A stretch of DNA of 64,000 bases from Comamonadaceae bacterium (GTDB lineage Bacteria > Pseudomonadota > Gammaproteobacteria > Burkholderiales > Burkholderiaceae_C). Shown in pieces: positions 42,413-53,343 of this stretch. Every line of letters begins with the position of its first letter. Within the stretch, counting starts at the first letter, position 1. A program made the position numbers and the translations under genes. Location of the stretch: NCBI GenBank assembly GCA_947453965.1, contig CANGIQ010000004.1, positions 62,001-126,000 on the forward strand, written 5' to 3'. The notes beneath the pieces are model-generated. The model was given only the letters and a program-made list of their open reading frames with translations, had not been told where the DNA came from and made no database searches.

Positions 42413-43719
42413 CCGAACAATCTCGCCTACTTGCCGAAGCTCATTTGCACATGCCACAAGGCGTGGCAGAGAACTACCGCTATTGGGGTGAGAAAGACAC
42501 AGTCTTCATCGCCAGCGCCAAAGGCTGCACGCTCACCGATGTGGATGGCAAAACCTATGTGGACTTTCGCTTGGGCTACGGTCCCATCATCTTGGGTTAT
42601 CGCGACGAGCGCGTAGACAACGCGGTGATCGAGCAAATCACCCAGCGTGGCACGCTCTCAGGCTTTGCAACCGAGCTCGACACCACCGTGGTCAAGCAAA
42701 TCAAAGCCCTGTGCCCGAACATCGACAAAATGCGATTTGCCAATTCGGGCACCGAGGCGGTCATGGGCGCGGTGCGCACGGCACGCGGCTACACCGGCCG
42801 CGACCGGGTAGCGATTGTGGAAGGCTCTTTCCACGGTTTGTACGACGAGATGATGTGGAAGTCCGACATCGAACACTGGCAGCCGGGCAGCAAGGTCGCG
42901 CCGCAAGTCATTCCATTCGGTGCTGGTATTCCTGAGCGCAGCCGTGAGCTGCTGAGCATCATCAGCCACAACGATTTTGAGTCGCTTGAAAATTTGTTTG
43001 CCACCCACGGTGACACACTGGCTTGTGTGGTGATTGAACCCATCATTGGCAATGCTGGCAGCGTGTCGGCCAGCCAGGCGTGGCTGCAACGCCTGCGTGA
43101 CCTGTGCACCCAGCACGGCGCGCTGCTCATCATTGACGAGGTGAAGTCGGGTTTTCGCGTCGCCAAGGGCGGGGCGCAAGAGTTGTATGGCATCCATGCC
43201 GACCTGAGCACCTATGCCAAGGCCATGGGCAATGGCTATCCGGTGGCAGCTTTTGGCGGCAAAGCCCAGGTGATGGACGTGGTGGGGTCACACTCTGGCG
43301 GCGTGGTGCATGGCGGCACCTACACCGCCAACTTGGTGGCTTTGAGTGCTGCCCACGCCACGCTCAAAATTTTGACTGAGACCGATGCACACGAGACTAT
43401 TCAACGTGTGGGCATGCAAATTCAAGCCTTGCTTGGCCGTGTGTTCACCGCGGCTGGCATGGAACACGCCTTCGCAGGCCCACCTGCGATGTTTGGCATT
43501 CACTTCAGCGCGACCGTGCCCACCAACTACCGTGACTGGCGCGTCACCAACAGCGCGCTGTACCGCAAGTTCGCCTGGGAGCTCATTGCACGCGGTGTGA
43601 TGTTGGAGCCCGATTCGCGCGAACCCTGGTTCATTTGCGAAGCGCATCAGCACATGGACCTGGGATGGCTCGAAGAGATGGCCACACAGGCGATGCGTGC
43701 AGCACTGCTGGCTGATTGA
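42409..43719 (+). CDS. Class III PLP aminotransferase
   Basis: A 436-residue class III aminotransferase related to glutamate-1-semialdehyde aminomutase. Visible parts are MRFANSGTEAVMGAVRTARGYTGRD, SFHGLYDEMMW, the Asp of LLIIDEVKSGFRV and the PLP Lys in STYAKAMGNGYP. It is coupled to the dehydrogenase gene by a 4-base overlap, so the two enzymes probably act in sequence. It is not hemL itself, judging by its setting. Confidence 0.88.
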   Translation: MTEQSRLLAEAHLHMPQGVAENYRYWGEKDTVFIASAKGCTLTDVDGKTYVDFRLGYGPIILGYRDERVDNAVIEQITQRGTLSGFATELDTTVVKQIKALCPNIDKMRFANSGTEAVMGAVRTARGYTGRDRVAIVEGSFHGLYDEMMWKSDIEHWQPGSKVAPQVIPFGAGIPERSRELLSIISHNDFESLENLFATHGDTLACVVIEPIIGNAGSVSASQAWLQRLRDLCTQHGALLIIDEVKSGFRVAKGGAQELYGIHADLSTYAKAMGNGYPVAAFGGKAQVMDVVGSHSGGVVHGGTYTANLVALSAAHATLKILTETDAHETIQRVGMQIQALLGRVFTAAGMEHAFAGPPAMFGIHFSATVPTNYRDWRVTNSALYRKFAWELIARGVMLEPDSREPWFICEAHQHMDLGWLEEMATQAMRAALLAD

Positions 43720-43777
43720 GCCATGCGGTCATGCCCCTGCCAAATCGGGGCGTTGAAGAAGTCAGGATAATTGGCGC

Positions 43778-44800
43778 ATGACTCTTCCCGACGCCTCGCT
43801 GTGGCGCACCTCAGTCGCTCCCATGATGGATTGGACCGACCGCCACTGCCGTTACTTTCACCGCCTGCTCAGCCGCCACACCTTGCTCTACACCGAGATG
43901 GTCACCACCGGTGCGCTGCGCCATGGCGATGTGCAACGGCATTTGCGATTCAATGCTGAAGAGCATCCCGTGGCCTTGCAGTTAGGCGGCAGCGATGCGG
44001 CTGACTTGGCGCACGGTGCCAAACTCGGTGAGCAATGGGGTTACGACGAAATCAACCTCAACTGCGGTTGCCCGTCTGACCGGGTGCAGCGCGGCGCCTT
44101 TGGCGCTTGCTTGATGAACGAGCCACAAACCGTGGCCGATGGCGTCAAAGCCATGCTCGATGTGGTGAGCGTGCCTGTGACGGTCAAACACCGCATCGGC
44201 ATTGACCGCATCGAGAGCTACGACTTTGTGCGTGACTTTGTCGGCACGGTCAGTGACGCAGGTTGCCAAGTGTTCATCGTGCATGCGCGCAACGCTTGGC
44301 TCGATGGCCTGAGCCCCAAAGAAAACCGCGAAATTCCACCCTTGCGTTACGAGTTGGGTTACCAGCTGAAAAAAGACTTTCCGAATTTGGTGATCGCCAT
44401 CAACGGCGGCATCACCAGCAACACGCAAATGGTTGAACACCTGCAGCATGTAGACGGCGTGATGCTGGGGCGTGAAGCGTATTACCGCCCCTGGCTCATG
44501 ACCACCTGGGATGCCGAGTTCTACAACGACCCGCACGACACACCCACCCGTGAGGCGGTGGAGGAGGCGATGGTGGCCTACATGGAGCGTGCCCATGCCG
44601 AAGATGGTTGCCCTTGGTATGCGATCGCGCGTCATATGCTTGGGCTGTACCACGGACAGCGTGGTGCGCGTTTGTGGCGTCAGGTCTGGAGCAACCACAA
44701 GCTCAAACCCCTGCCGCCCCGAGAGGTGTTGAAGATCGCGCGTGAGGCTTTGGCGCGTGGGGCGCAGCAAACGCTTGAAAGCGCCCACCATGTCGAGTGA
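43778..44800 (+). CDS. dusA: tRNA-dihydrouridine synthase A
   Basis: FMN enzyme reducing uridine 20 of tRNA, 340 residues. The family pattern is APMMDWTDRHCRYFHRL, VALQLGGSD, INLNCGCPSDRV (with the catalytic Cys), KHRIGID and FIVHARNAWLDGLSPKENR. Length is normal. Its end overlaps the EamA gene by about 11 bases. Confidence 0.95.
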   Translation: MTLPDASLWRTSVAPMMDWTDRHCRYFHRLLSRHTLLYTEMVTTGALRHGDVQRHLRFNAEEHPVALQLGGSDAADLAHGAKLGEQWGYDEINLNCGCPSDRVQRGAFGACLMNEPQTVADGVKAMLDVVSVPVTVKHRIGIDRIESYDFVRDFVGTVSDAGCQVFIVHARNAWLDGLSPKENREIPPLRYELGYQLKKDFPNLVIAINGGITSNTQMVEHLQHVDGVMLGREAYYRPWLMTTWDAEFYNDPHDTPTREAVEEAMVAYMERAHAEDGCPWYAIARHMLGLYHGQRGARLWRQVWSNHKLKPLPPREVLKIAREALARGAQQTLESAHHVE

Positions 44801-45713
44801 TATGCCCCAGGCTCGTTTGCGCCATTGGGCCTTGGCATTGATGTGGGTCTTGCCCCTGTTGTGGGCTGTCAACATTGTGGCGGCGCGTCAAGCGCCGGGC
44901 GTGGTGTCCCCTCATGTGCTGGCCCTGGGTCGCTGGGGGTTGGCCGGCTGCATTTTGTCGGGCTTGAGCTGGCGTGAGCTGTGGTCTCAGCGTGGCTATG
45001 TCTGGCAACACCGCTGGCGCTATGTGGCCTTGGGGGCGTGCGGCATGTGGGTGTGCGGGGCGTGGATTTATCTGGCGGGTGAGAGCACCAGCGCAATCAA
45101 TATTTCGCTCATCTACGCATCGGCCCCGGTGATGATTGCCGTGGGGTCGGTGGTGTGGCTCGGTGAACGTTTTTCAAAGCGTCAAGTGCTCGGTGTGGTG
45201 CTGGCCTTGTTGGGGGTGGTGCATGTGGTGGTGCGTGGCGATTGGCGCCATTTGATCCAGCTCCAACTGGTGCCTGGTGACCTGTGGGTGGTTGCCGCTG
45301 CCATTGCATGGGCCGCTTACGCCTTGCTGCAAAAGAAATGGCCCAGCCCGCTCAGCGCAACCGCGCGTTTGGCCTCGATCTGCATGGGCGGGGTGGTGGT
45401 GTTGCTGCCCTTTGCGGTGTGGGAGCTGATGTCTGAGCACACGCCCGTGTTGGGCTTGCATGCCTTGCAACTGATCGTGGTCACGGCCTTGGTGCCGGGC
45501 TTGGGTGCTTACTGGATTTATGGATGGACGCAAAAGATTTTGGGTGCCAGCCGCGTGGCCATGACCCTTTATCTGGGACCGCTTTACTCGGGGGGCGCAG
45601 CCTGGTTGTTGCTCAACGAGTCCTTGGGTTGGCACCATGTCTGGGGCGGGGTGATGATTTTGTCGGGCGTGGCCTTGGTGATGGCCATCAAACCCGCTTC
45701 GCCCACCGCGTAG
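44790..45713 (+). CDS. EamA/DMT-family exporter
   Basis: Drug/metabolite-superfamily transporter, about 307 residues and ten hydrophobic segments in two EamA repeats. Visible parts are LMWVLPLLWAVNIVAARQAPG, the repeat 1 end GESTSAINISLIYASAPVMIAVGSVVWLGE, and the repeat 2 end GASRVAMTLYLGPLYSGGAAWLLLNE. The ATG at 44790 is chosen; the track start lies further inside dusA. Substrate unknown. Confidence 0.87.
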   Translation: MSSDMPQARLRHWALALMWVLPLLWAVNIVAARQAPGVVSPHVLALGRWGLAGCILSGLSWRELWSQRGYVWQHRWRYVALGACGMWVCGAWIYLAGESTSAINISLIYASAPVMIAVGSVVWLGERFSKRQVLGVVLALLGVVHVVVRGDWRHLIQLQLVPGDLWVVAAAIAWAAYALLQKKWPSPLSATARLASICMGGVVVLLPFAVWELMSEHTPVLGLHALQLIVVTALVPGLGAYWIYGWTQKILGASRVAMTLYLGPLYSGGAAWLLLNESLGWHHVWGGVMILSGVALVMAIKPASPTA

Positions 45714-45741
45714 ACTCAGCACTCACGACCCTCGCCGAGGT

Positions 45742-47799
45742 ATGACGATGCAAACTCACCCGCCAGTTCACACCGTTGTCGGGGCTTGTCCCCACGATTG
45801 CCCTGACACCTGTTCCTTGCTCACCACGGTGCAAGACGGACGCGCCATCAAGGTGCAAGGCAATCCGGCCCATGCCATGACCGATGGCGTGTTGTGCACC
45901 AAAGTCTCCCGTTACACCGAGCGCACCTACCACCCCGAGCGTATCTTGCAACCGCTCAAGCGGGTGGGGCCCAAAGGCTCAGGCCAGTTTGAACCCGTCA
46001 CCTGGGACGCGGCGCTGGACGATATTGCCACCCGGTTGAAACGCATTGCCGCAGACGATCCGCAAGCCATCCTGCCCTACAGCTATGCCGGCACCATGGG
46101 GCTGGTGCAGGGCGAATCCATCGCCGCACGGTTTTTCCATCAGCTGGGGGCCTCTTTGCTGGACCGCACGATTTGCGCGTCTGCCGGCGCCGAAGCCTTG
46201 ACCTACACCTTGGGTGCCAAGGTGGGCATGCGGGTGGGGCAGTTTGCGCAGTCCAAGCTCATCCTCATTTGGGGCAGCAATTCGATTGGCAGCAATTTGC
46301 ATTTCTGGCGTATGGCGCAAGAGGCCAAGCGTCAAGGCGCCAAGCTGGTGTGCATTGACCCGCGCAAAAGCGAAACTGCTGACAAATGCCACACCCACAT
46401 TGCACTCAAGCCCGGCACTGATGCCGCGCTGGCCCTGGCCTTGATGCATGAATGCATCGTGCACAACTGGCTCGACCAAGACTACCTCGACCGTTACACC
46501 GTGGGCTGGGACGCCCTGCGCGCGCGTGCTTTGCAATGGCCGCCGCAGCGCGCGGCCGAGGTGTGTGGTGTGCCTGTTGAGCAGATCATCGAACTCGCGC
46601 GTGATTGGGGTACCACCCGGCCTGCTGCCATTCGCCTGAACTACGGCATGCAGCGTGTGCGCGGTGGCGGCAACGCGGTGCGTGCCATTGCCTGCTTGCC
46701 CGCGCTTACCGGAGCGTGGCGTCATCCGGCGGGTGGTTTGCTGCTGGCGAGCTCCGGGCATTTTCCGGTGCGTCGCGCTGCGTTGCAGCGCCCCGATTTG
46801 TTGGGCGATCGTCGCCCACGCATGGTCAATATGAGCACCATTGGCGAAGCACTGCTCGCGCCAGCCTCGCCTGCGTTTGGGCCGCAAATTCAAGCCGTGG
46901 TGGTTTACAACAGCAATCCCGTGGCGGTGGCGCCGCAATCGGGCCAGGTGGTTCAGGGCTTTGCCCGAGAAGATTTGTTCACGGTGGTGTTGGAGCACTT
47001 TCAAACCGACACCGCTGACTACGCCGACTACATCCTGCCCGCCACCACCCAGCTGGAGCATTGGGACATCCACACCAGCTACGGCCACACCGATGTGTTG
47101 CTCAACCGTCCGGCCATTGCGCCGGTAGGGCAGGCGCGCACCAACACCGCTATTTTTAGGGCCTTGGCCCAGCGCATGGGCTATCACGACCCGTGTTTTC
47201 AAGAAGACGATGAAGCGCTGTGTCGCAGTGCCATCGGTGCACCCCAGGATTTCGATATCTTGCTGGCGCAGGGCTTTTTCAGTCTGGATCTGCCGGACGT
47301 ACCGTTTGCCCAGGGTGGCTTTCCCACGCCTTCGGGTAAGTGTGAGTTCTTCAGCCAACGCCTGGCCGATATGGGGCTCGATGGCTTGCCCGACCATGTG
47401 CCCAACTACGAGGTGGCGCAGGCACATGGGCGCTATCCCTTGGCCATGATTTCACCGCCTGCGCGCAACTTCTTGAACTCCAGTTTTGTCAATCTGCAGA
47501 GCTTGCGGGATATCGAGGCCGAGCCCGTGCTGGAGATGCACCCGCACGATGCAGCGGCGCGCGGCATTGCCAACGGCGCGGTGGTGCGTGTCTTCAACGA
47601 CCGGGGTACCTATGTGTGCAAAGCTCGCGTGAACGACCGGGCTCGTCTGGGCGTGGTCAACGGCCTGGGCATTTGGTGGCGCAAGTTGGGGCTCAACGGT
47701 ACCAATGTGAACGAGCTGACCAGTCAGAAGCTGACCGATTTGGGGCGTGCGCCGGTGTTTTACGACTGTTTGGTTGAGGTGGCGCTGGACGGCGCTTAG
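45742..47799 (+). CDS. Molybdopterin oxidoreductase (DMSO reductase family)
   Basis: A large molybdenum enzyme of 685 residues without a signal peptide, so cytoplasmic. The N-terminal Fe-S site has C16, C20, C24 and C52 (CPHDCPDTC then GVLC). C145 in RTICASAG aligns with the metal-binding Sec/Cys of formate dehydrogenases and is a likely Mo ligand. No electron-transfer subunit or chaperone gene is beside it. The reaction is not known; this family includes uncharacterised formate-dehydrogenase-like proteins. It converges on the GntR gene with a 4-base overlap. Confidence 0.88.
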   Translation: MTMQTHPPVHTVVGACPHDCPDTCSLLTTVQDGRAIKVQGNPAHAMTDGVLCTKVSRYTERTYHPERILQPLKRVGPKGSGQFEPVTWDAALDDIATRLKRIAADDPQAILPYSYAGTMGLVQGESIAARFFHQLGASLLDRTICASAGAEALTYTLGAKVGMRVGQFAQSKLILIWGSNSIGSNLHFWRMAQEAKRQGAKLVCIDPRKSETADKCHTHIALKPGTDAALALALMHECIVHNWLDQDYLDRYTVGWDALRARALQWPPQRAAEVCGVPVEQIIELARDWGTTRPAAIRLNYGMQRVRGGGNAVRAIACLPALTGAWRHPAGGLLLASSGHFPVRRAALQRPDLLGDRRPRMVNMSTIGEALLAPASPAFGPQIQAVVVYNSNPVAVAPQSGQVVQGFAREDLFTVVLEHFQTDTADYADYILPATTQLEHWDIHTSYGHTDVLLNRPAIAPVGQARTNTAIFRALAQRMGYHDPCFQEDDEALCRSAIGAPQDFDILLAQGFFSLDLPDVPFAQGGFPTPSGKCEFFSQRLADMGLDGLPDHVPNYEVAQAHGRYPLAMISPPARNFLNSSFVNLQSLRDIEAEPVLEMHPHDAAARGIANGAVVRVFNDRGTYVCKARVNDRARLGVVNGLGIWWRKLGLNGTNVNELTSQKLTDLGRAPVFYDCLVEVALDGA

Positions 47800-48431
47800 C
47801 TCGCCGCTTCCAGACCATTCGCGAAATGCGCCTTCATGCACTGCACGCTGGCGGCCTCGTCCCGTGCCAGCAGGGCGTCCATCAGGGCTTGGTGCTCACG
47901 CAGGGATTCATCAATGCGCCCCGTCTTGAACAGCGAGTTGTGGCGGTTGAGCTTCATCACCTTGCGCAAATCGGCCACCATTTGGTCGCGCCAGCGGTTG
48001 TTGGCGATTTCGAGCAAGCGCATGTGAAAACGCTCGTTGATCTCGAAAAACTTCTCGCGGTCGTGGGTGGCAGCGGCGAGCGCCGCATGGAGGTCTTGCA
48101 AATCTTTCAGCTGTTCGGGGCTGGCTTGGGTGGCCACAACGCCTGCGGCATCGGCCTCTAACAAAGAGAGCAGGTGGTAGACATCGCGCTGGTCTTTGTC
48201 GTTCACCTCGGTCACATAGGCGCCGCGGCGCACCTTCATGGTCACCAAACCTTCGGCCGCCAGCACCTTCAGGGCCTCGCGCAGGGGGGTGCGGCTGATG
48301 CCGTATTCCTCGGCCAGACGCATCTCGTCAATCCAACTGCCGGGCTCTAACTCACGCGCAAAAATGCGCTGCCGAAGCAGTTCGGCAACTTCTTCGTACA
48401 GGGCGCGGGGGGTGAGGGTGACGGCAGCCAT
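47796..48431 (-). CDS. GntR-family regulator (FCD domain)
   Basis: A 211-residue GntR regulator. The N-terminal helix-turn-helix reads LYEEVAELLRQRIF, then EYGISRTPLREALKVLAAEGLV, and the C-terminal FCD domain contains FFEINERFHMRLLEIANN, with the metal-type His residues. It is divergent from scpA and likely controls the propionate route in response to an acid or CoA ester, an inference from position. Confidence 0.92.
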   Translation of the reverse strand: MAAVTLTPRALYEEVAELLRQRIFARELEPGSWIDEMRLAEEYGISRTPLREALKVLAAEGLVTMKVRRGAYVTEVNDKDQRDVYHLLSLLEADAAGVVATQASPEQLKDLQDLHAALAAATHDREKFFEINERFHMRLLEIANNRWRDQMVADLRKVMKLNRHNSLFKTGRIDESLREHQALMDALLARDEAASVQCMKAHFANGLEAAS

Positions 48432-48464
48432 GGCGTCGGATTGTAAGCTCAGATAAGATTTTGA

Positions 48465-48483
48465 ATCAATAATTATAAATGAT
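48465..48483. promoter_or_regulatory. Candidate GntR operator in scpA upstream region
   Basis: ATCAATAATTATAAATGAT is a 19-base imperfect palindrome with 7 of 9 pairs matching. It is 33 bases from the GntR start and 81 bases from scpA. It is the only symmetrical stretch I see in the 133-base gap. Confidence 0.4.
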
Positions 48484-48564
48484 ATGATGCTTGGAACACA
48501 TTACCCTGGGGTCTACCCTGTGGGCTGTCCGATCGCTGAAAACACCTTTCAAGAGTGAATTGCC

Positions 48565-50721
48565 ATGAGCCAAAAGCCGACCGAATTCAACGCCGCCAAC
48601 CTCGAAGCCTGGGCCAAAGCGGCCGCCAAATCTGCCCCCGGTGGCGATGTGAACGCCCTGAACTGGAAGACCTTGGACGGCATCAGCGTCAAGCCGCTGT
48701 ACACCGCCGAAGACACCCAGAACCTGCCTTATGCCAACACCTTGCCCGGTTTTGAGCCGTATGTGCGTGGACCACAAGCCACCATGTACGCGGTGCGCCC
48801 TTGGACAATTCGCCAGTACGCCGGTTTTTCCACCGCTGAAGAATCCAACGCGTTTTACCGCAAGGCTCTGGCTGCAGGTGGTCAAGGCGTGTCGGTGGCG
48901 TTTGACTTGGCCACCCACCGTGGCTATGACTCAGACCATCCCCGTGTAACGGGCGATGTGGGCAAGGCCGGTGTGGCGATTGACTCGGTCGAAGACATGA
49001 AGATCTTGTTCAACGAGATTCCCTTGGACAAGGTGTCGGTCTCGATGACCATGAACGGCGCGGTGCTGCCCGTGTTGGCCGGCTATGTGGTGGCCGCCGA
49101 AGAGCAGGGCGTGAGCCAAGAGCTGCTCTCGGGAACGATTCAGAACGACATTCTGAAAGAGTTCATGGTGCGCAACACCTACATTTACCCGCCCGAGCCG
49201 TCGATGAAGATCATTGGCGACATCATTGGCTACACCGCCCAACACATGCCCAAGTTCAACTCGATCTCGATTTCGGGTTACCACATGCAAGAGGCGGGTG
49301 CCAACCAAGCCTTGGAGTTGGCCTTCACCTTGGCAGACGGCAAAGAGTATGTGAAGACAGCCATCGCCTCTGGCTTGGATGTGGACGCCTTTGCAGGCCG
49401 CTTGTCGTTCTTCTGGGCGGTGGGCATGAACTTCTATTTGGAAATCGCCAAGATGCGCGCCGCCCGCTTGCTGTGGTGCCGCATCATGAAGGGCTTTGAC
49501 GCCAAGAACCCCAAGAGCTTGATGCTGCGCACGCACAGCCAAACCTCGGGCTGGTCGCTCACCGAGCAAGACCCGTACAACAACGTGGTGCGCACCACCA
49601 TCGAGGCCATGGCTGCGGTGTTTGGTGGCACCCAGTCGCTGCACACCAACTCGTTTGACGAAGCGATTGCTTTGCCCACCGAGTTCTCGGCGCGTATTGC
49701 CCGCAACACCCAGCTCATCATTCAAGAAGAAACCCACATCACCAATGTGATCGATCCCTGGGCCGGTTCTTACATGATGGAGTCACTGACCCAAGAAATG
49801 GCCGACAAGGCCTGGGCCATCATCGAAGAAGTCGAAGCCATGGGTGGCATGACCAAGGCCGTGGACAGCGGCTGGGCCAAGTTGAAGATCGAAGCGGCTG
49901 CGGCTGAAAAGCAAGCGCGCATTGACTCTGGCAAAGACGTCATCGTCGGCGTGAACAAATACAAGCTCGCCAAAGAAGACCCGATTGAAATTTTGGCCAT
50001 CGACAACGTCAAAGTGCGTGACGGTCAGATTGAACGTTTGAAGCAAATCAAAGCCAAACGCGACAGTGCCAAAGTACAAGCCGCCTTGGACGCGCTCACC
50101 GCTTCTGCTGAGAGTGGGGAAGGTAACTTGCTCGATTTGTCGATCAAGGCGATTCGCCTGCGCGCCACGGTGGGCGAGGTGAGCGATGCCTTGGAAAAAG
50201 TTTTCGGCCGCCACCGCGCCGACACGCAAAAGGTGACCGGTGTGTACGCAGCTGCTTACGATTCAGCCGAAGGCTGGGACCAACTGAAAAAAGAAATCAG
50301 CGAATTCGCTGATGCCCAAGGTCGTCGCCCACGCGTGATGATCGCCAAGCTCGGCCAAGACGGCCATGACCGTGGTGCCAAAGTGGTGGCCACGGCCTAT
50401 GCCGACTTGGGCTTTGACGTGGACATGGGACCTTTGTTCCAAACCCCTGAAGAGTGCGCACGCCAAGCCATCGAAAACGATGTGCATGCGGTGGGTGTGT
50501 CCACCCTTGCAGCAGGTCACAAAACCTTGGTGCCTGCCATCATCGCTGAGCTGAAGAAGCAAGGCGCGGACGACATCATCGTGTTTGTGGGCGGTGTGAT
50601 TCCGCGTCAAGACTACGAGTTCTTGTACGAGTCTGGTGTCAAAGGCATTTACGGTCCAGGCACGCCCATTCCGGCCAGCGCGAAAGACGTGCTGGAGCAA
50701 ATCAAAAAGGCGCTGGGCTAA
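48565..50721 (+). CDS. scpA: Methylmalonyl-CoA mutase
   Basis: Coenzyme-B12 enzyme interconverting methylmalonyl-CoA and succinyl-CoA, 718 residues on a single chain. The catalytic barrel is in the first 550 residues ([19 protein letters not shown]-like region, [17 protein letters not shown]), and the C-terminal B12 domain has the DxHxxG motif in [13 protein letters not shown]. It is the first gene of an operon with meaB, pccB and pccA. Confidence 0.96.
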   Translation: MSQKPTEFNAANLEAWAKAAAKSAPGGDVNALNWKTLDGISVKPLYTAEDTQNLPYANTLPGFEPYVRGPQATMYAVRPWTIRQYAGFSTAEESNAFYRKALAAGGQGVSVAFDLATHRGYDSDHPRVTGDVGKAGVAIDSVEDMKILFNEIPLDKVSVSMTMNGAVLPVLAGYVVAAEEQGVSQELLSGTIQNDILKEFMVRNTYIYPPEPSMKIIGDIIGYTAQHMPKFNSISISGYHMQEAGANQALELAFTLADGKEYVKTAIASGLDVDAFAGRLSFFWAVGMNFYLEIAKMRAARLLWCRIMKGFDAKNPKSLMLRTHSQTSGWSLTEQDPYNNVVRTTIEAMAAVFGGTQSLHTNSFDEAIALPTEFSARIARNTQLIIQEETHITNVIDPWAGSYMMESLTQEMADKAWAIIEEVEAMGGMTKAVDSGWAKLKIEAAAAEKQARIDSGKDVIVGVNKYKLAKEDPIEILAIDNVKVRDGQIERLKQIKAKRDSAKVQAALDALTASAESGEGNLLDLSIKAIRLRATVGEVSDALEKVFGRHRADTQKVTGVYAAAYDSAEGWDQLKKEISEFADAQGRRPRVMIAKLGQDGHDRGAKVVATAYADLGFDVDMGPLFQTPEECARQAIENDVHAVGVSTLAAGHKTLVPAIIAELKKQGADDIIVFVGGVIPRQDYEFLYESGVKGIYGPGTPIPASAKDVLEQIKKALG

Positions 50722-50729
50722 GCCCAGGC

Positions 50730-51761
50730 TTGCACACGGACACGCGCGTGACGCCTGATCAACTGTTGCAAGGTCTGCTGCATGGGCAAGCGCCTGTGCA
50801 GCGCCGCGCCATGGCCAAGGCCATCACCTTGCTGGAGTCCACCCGCACCGACCATCGCGCCTTGGCCGATGAATTGCTCACCGCCATGCTGCCGCACACG
50901 GGGCAATCCTTTCGCTTAGGTATCAGCGGTGTGCCCGGTGTGGGCAAGTCCACCTTCATCGAAGCGCTGGGTTTGTATTTGATTGGTCAAGGTCACCGTG
51001 TGGCCGTGTTGGCGGTAGACCCCTCGTCCAGTGTGTCGGGTGGTTCTATCTTGGGTGACAAAACCCGCATGGAACATTTGTCAGTGCACCCACAAGCCTA
51101 CATTCGCCCCAGCCCATCGAGTGGTACTTTGGGTGGCGTGGCCGAGAAAACCCGTGAGTCCATGCTGGTCTGCGAAGCCGCAGGCTACGACGTGGTGATT
51201 GTGGAAACTGTGGGCGTGGGCCAAAGCGAAACAGCGGTGGCCAACATGACCGATATGTTTTGTTTGCTGCAGTTGCCCAATGCGGGCGACGATTTGCAGG
51301 CGATCAAAAAAGGCGTGATGGAGCTGGCGGATTTGGTGGTCATCAACAAGTCGGACATCGACTTGAACGCCGCCACACGTGCTGAAGCGCAAATTACCAG
51401 TGCCCTGCGTTTGCTGGGCATGCACGGCAACCCCGAGAACGCCCACCACAACGAGACCCAATGGCATCCTCAAGTGATCAAGATCAGCGCCTTGCTCAAT
51501 CAAGGTGTGGACGCGTTTTGGTCTGCGGTCAGTGACTTCAAGCGACTGCAAACCCACAATGGACGCTTTGACACGCGCCGCCAACAGCAAGCCCTGTCGT
51601 GGATGTGGGAACGCATTGACGCAGGTCTGAAACAAAATTTTCGGGCGCAGTCACGTGTGCAAGCACTGCTGCCCCAACTCAGTCACCAAGTGGGCGCGGG
51701 GCAGTTGGCTGCTTCGACGGCAGCCCGTCAACTGCTCAGTGCTTACCAAGCACAGAGTTAA
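50730..51761 (+). CDS. meaB: Methylmalonyl-CoA mutase-associated GTPase MeaB
   Basis: G3E GTPase that protects and reloads methylmalonyl-CoA mutase. The Walker A is [15 protein letters not shown], with [23 protein letters not shown] after it, and NKSD as G4. Two starts are possible: TTG at 50730 as in the track, or GTG at 50748, which gives a normal-looking [13 protein letters not shown]. Neither has a strong ribosome site. It follows scpA by 8 bases. Confidence 0.93.
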   Translation: MHTDTRVTPDQLLQGLLHGQAPVQRRAMAKAITLLESTRTDHRALADELLTAMLPHTGQSFRLGISGVPGVGKSTFIEALGLYLIGQGHRVAVLAVDPSSSVSGGSILGDKTRMEHLSVHPQAYIRPSPSSGTLGGVAEKTRESMLVCEAAGYDVVIVETVGVGQSETAVANMTDMFCLLQLPNAGDDLQAIKKGVMELADLVVINKSDIDLNAATRAEAQITSALRLLGMHGNPENAHHNETQWHPQVIKISALLNQGVDAFWSAVSDFKRLQTHNGRFDTRRQQQALSWMWERIDAGLKQNFRAQSRVQALLPQLSHQVGAGQLAASTAARQLLSAYQAQS

Positions 51762-51793
51762 TTTGAAATCTTCCTGGAGAAAAGAGAGCAACC

Positions 51794-53326
51794 ATGCAAG
51801 ACATCATTGAACAACTGGAACAAAAACGTGCGGCGGCGCGCTTGGGCGGTGGCCAAAAGCGCATCGACGCCCAACACAGCAAGGGCAAGCTCACGGCGCG
51901 TGAGCGCATCGAGGTATTGCTGGACGAAGGCACCTTCGAAGAGTGGGACATGTTCGTCGAACACCGTTGCACCGACTTCGGCATGGAAGGCAACAAGATC
52001 CCGGGCGACGGCGTGGTCACGGGCTACGGCATGATCAACGGCCGTTTGGTGTTTGTGTTCAGCCAAGACTTCACGGTCTACGGCGGTGCCTTGTCTGAAA
52101 CCCATGCCGAGAAAATTTGCAAAATCATGGACCAAGCCATGAAGGTTGGCGCACCTGTGATCGGCCTGAACGACTCGGGCGGTGCGCGCATTCAAGAAGG
52201 CGTGGCCTCACTGGGCGGCTACGCCGAAGTCTTCCAGCGCAACGTCATGGCCAGCGGCGTAGTGCCACAGATCAGCATGATCATGGGGCCATCAGCCGGT
52301 GGTGCGGTGTATTCGCCCGCGCTGACCGACTTCATCTTCATGGTCAAAGACACCTCGTATATGTTTGTGACCGGTCCTGAAGTGGTCAAGACCGTGACCC
52401 ACGAGGAAGTCACGGCTGAAGAGTTAGGCGGCGCCTTGACCCACACCACCAAGAGCGGTGTGGCCGACATGGCCTTTGAGAACGACGTCGAAGCCTTGTT
52501 GATGCTGCGTCGCCTCTACAACTACCTGCCTTTGAACAACCGCGAAAAAGCACCTGTGCGTGCCAGCGGTGACCCATCGGGCCGCATGGACATGAGCTTG
52601 GACACCTTGGTGCCTGAGAACCCCAACAAAGCCTATGACATGAAAGAGCTCATCGTCAAAACTGTGGACGATGGCGACTTCTTTGAGCTGCAACCCGACT
52701 ACGCCAAAAACATCCTGATCGGCTTTGCCCGCATGGAAGGCCAAACCGTGGGCATCGTGGCCAACCAGCCCTTGGTGCTGGCAGGCTGTCTGGACATCAA
52801 GAGCTCCATCAAGGCTGCGCGCTTTGTGCGCTTCTGCGATGCGTTCAACATCCCCGTCGTCACGTTTGTGGACGTGCCCGGTTTCATGCCCGGTACCTCG
52901 CAAGAGTACGGCGGCATCATCAAACATGGTGCCAAGTTGCTGTATGCGTACGCCGAGTGCACCGTGCCAAAAATCACCGTCATCACGCGCAAGGCCTACG
53001 GCGGTGCGTATGACGTGATGGCCTCCAAGCACTTGCGCGGCGACGTGAACTTTGCCTGGCCCAACGCCGAGATTGCGGTGATGGGTGCCAAGGGTGCGGT
53101 GGAAATCATCTTCCGCGAAGACAAAGGCGATCCTGAAAAACTAGCCGCCAAAGAAGCCGAATACAAAGCCCGCTTTGCCAACCCGTTTGTGGCGGGTGCA
53201 CGCGGCTTCATCGACGACGTCATTCAACCGCACGAAACCCGCAAGCGCATCTGCCGCTCGTTGGTGATGTTGAAAGACAAAAAGATCGACAACCCATGGC
53301 GCAAGCACGGGAATATTCCGCTCTAA
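51794..53326 (+). CDS. pccB: Propionyl-CoA carboxylase beta subunit (carboxyltransferase)
   Basis: Acyl-CoA carboxylase carboxyltransferase of 510 residues that moves CO2 from biotin to propionyl-CoA. Visible parts are [56 protein letters not shown] and [26 protein letters not shown]. The Asp-containing acyl-binding region suits propionyl-CoA rather than long chains. GGAGA precedes the start. The end overlaps the longer ORF of pccA but not its likely start. Confidence 0.94.
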   Translation: MQDIIEQLEQKRAAARLGGGQKRIDAQHSKGKLTARERIEVLLDEGTFEEWDMFVEHRCTDFGMEGNKIPGDGVVTGYGMINGRLVFVFSQDFTVYGGALSETHAEKICKIMDQAMKVGAPVIGLNDSGGARIQEGVASLGGYAEVFQRNVMASGVVPQISMIMGPSAGGAVYSPALTDFIFMVKDTSYMFVTGPEVVKTVTHEEVTAEELGGALTHTTKSGVADMAFENDVEALLMLRRLYNYLPLNNREKAPVRASGDPSGRMDMSLDTLVPENPNKAYDMKELIVKTVDDGDFFELQPDYAKNILIGFARMEGQTVGIVANQPLVLAGCLDIKSSIKAARFVRFCDAFNIPVVTFVDVPGFMPGTSQEYGGIIKHGAKLLYAYAECTVPKITVITRKAYGGAYDVMASKHLRGDVNFAWPNAEIAVMGAKGAVEIIFREDKGDPEKLAAKEAEYKARFANPFVAGARGFIDDVIQPHETRKRICRSLVMLKDKKIDNPWRKHGNIPL

Positions 53327-53343
53327 GACGCGAGGAGAAGAAC

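Noticed and set aside
45979-47427. 482-aa minus-strand ORF within the molybdopterin gene
   Set aside because: Opposite-frame shadow: composition rich in His, Arg and Gln with no recognisable domain, fully inside a well-supported gene.
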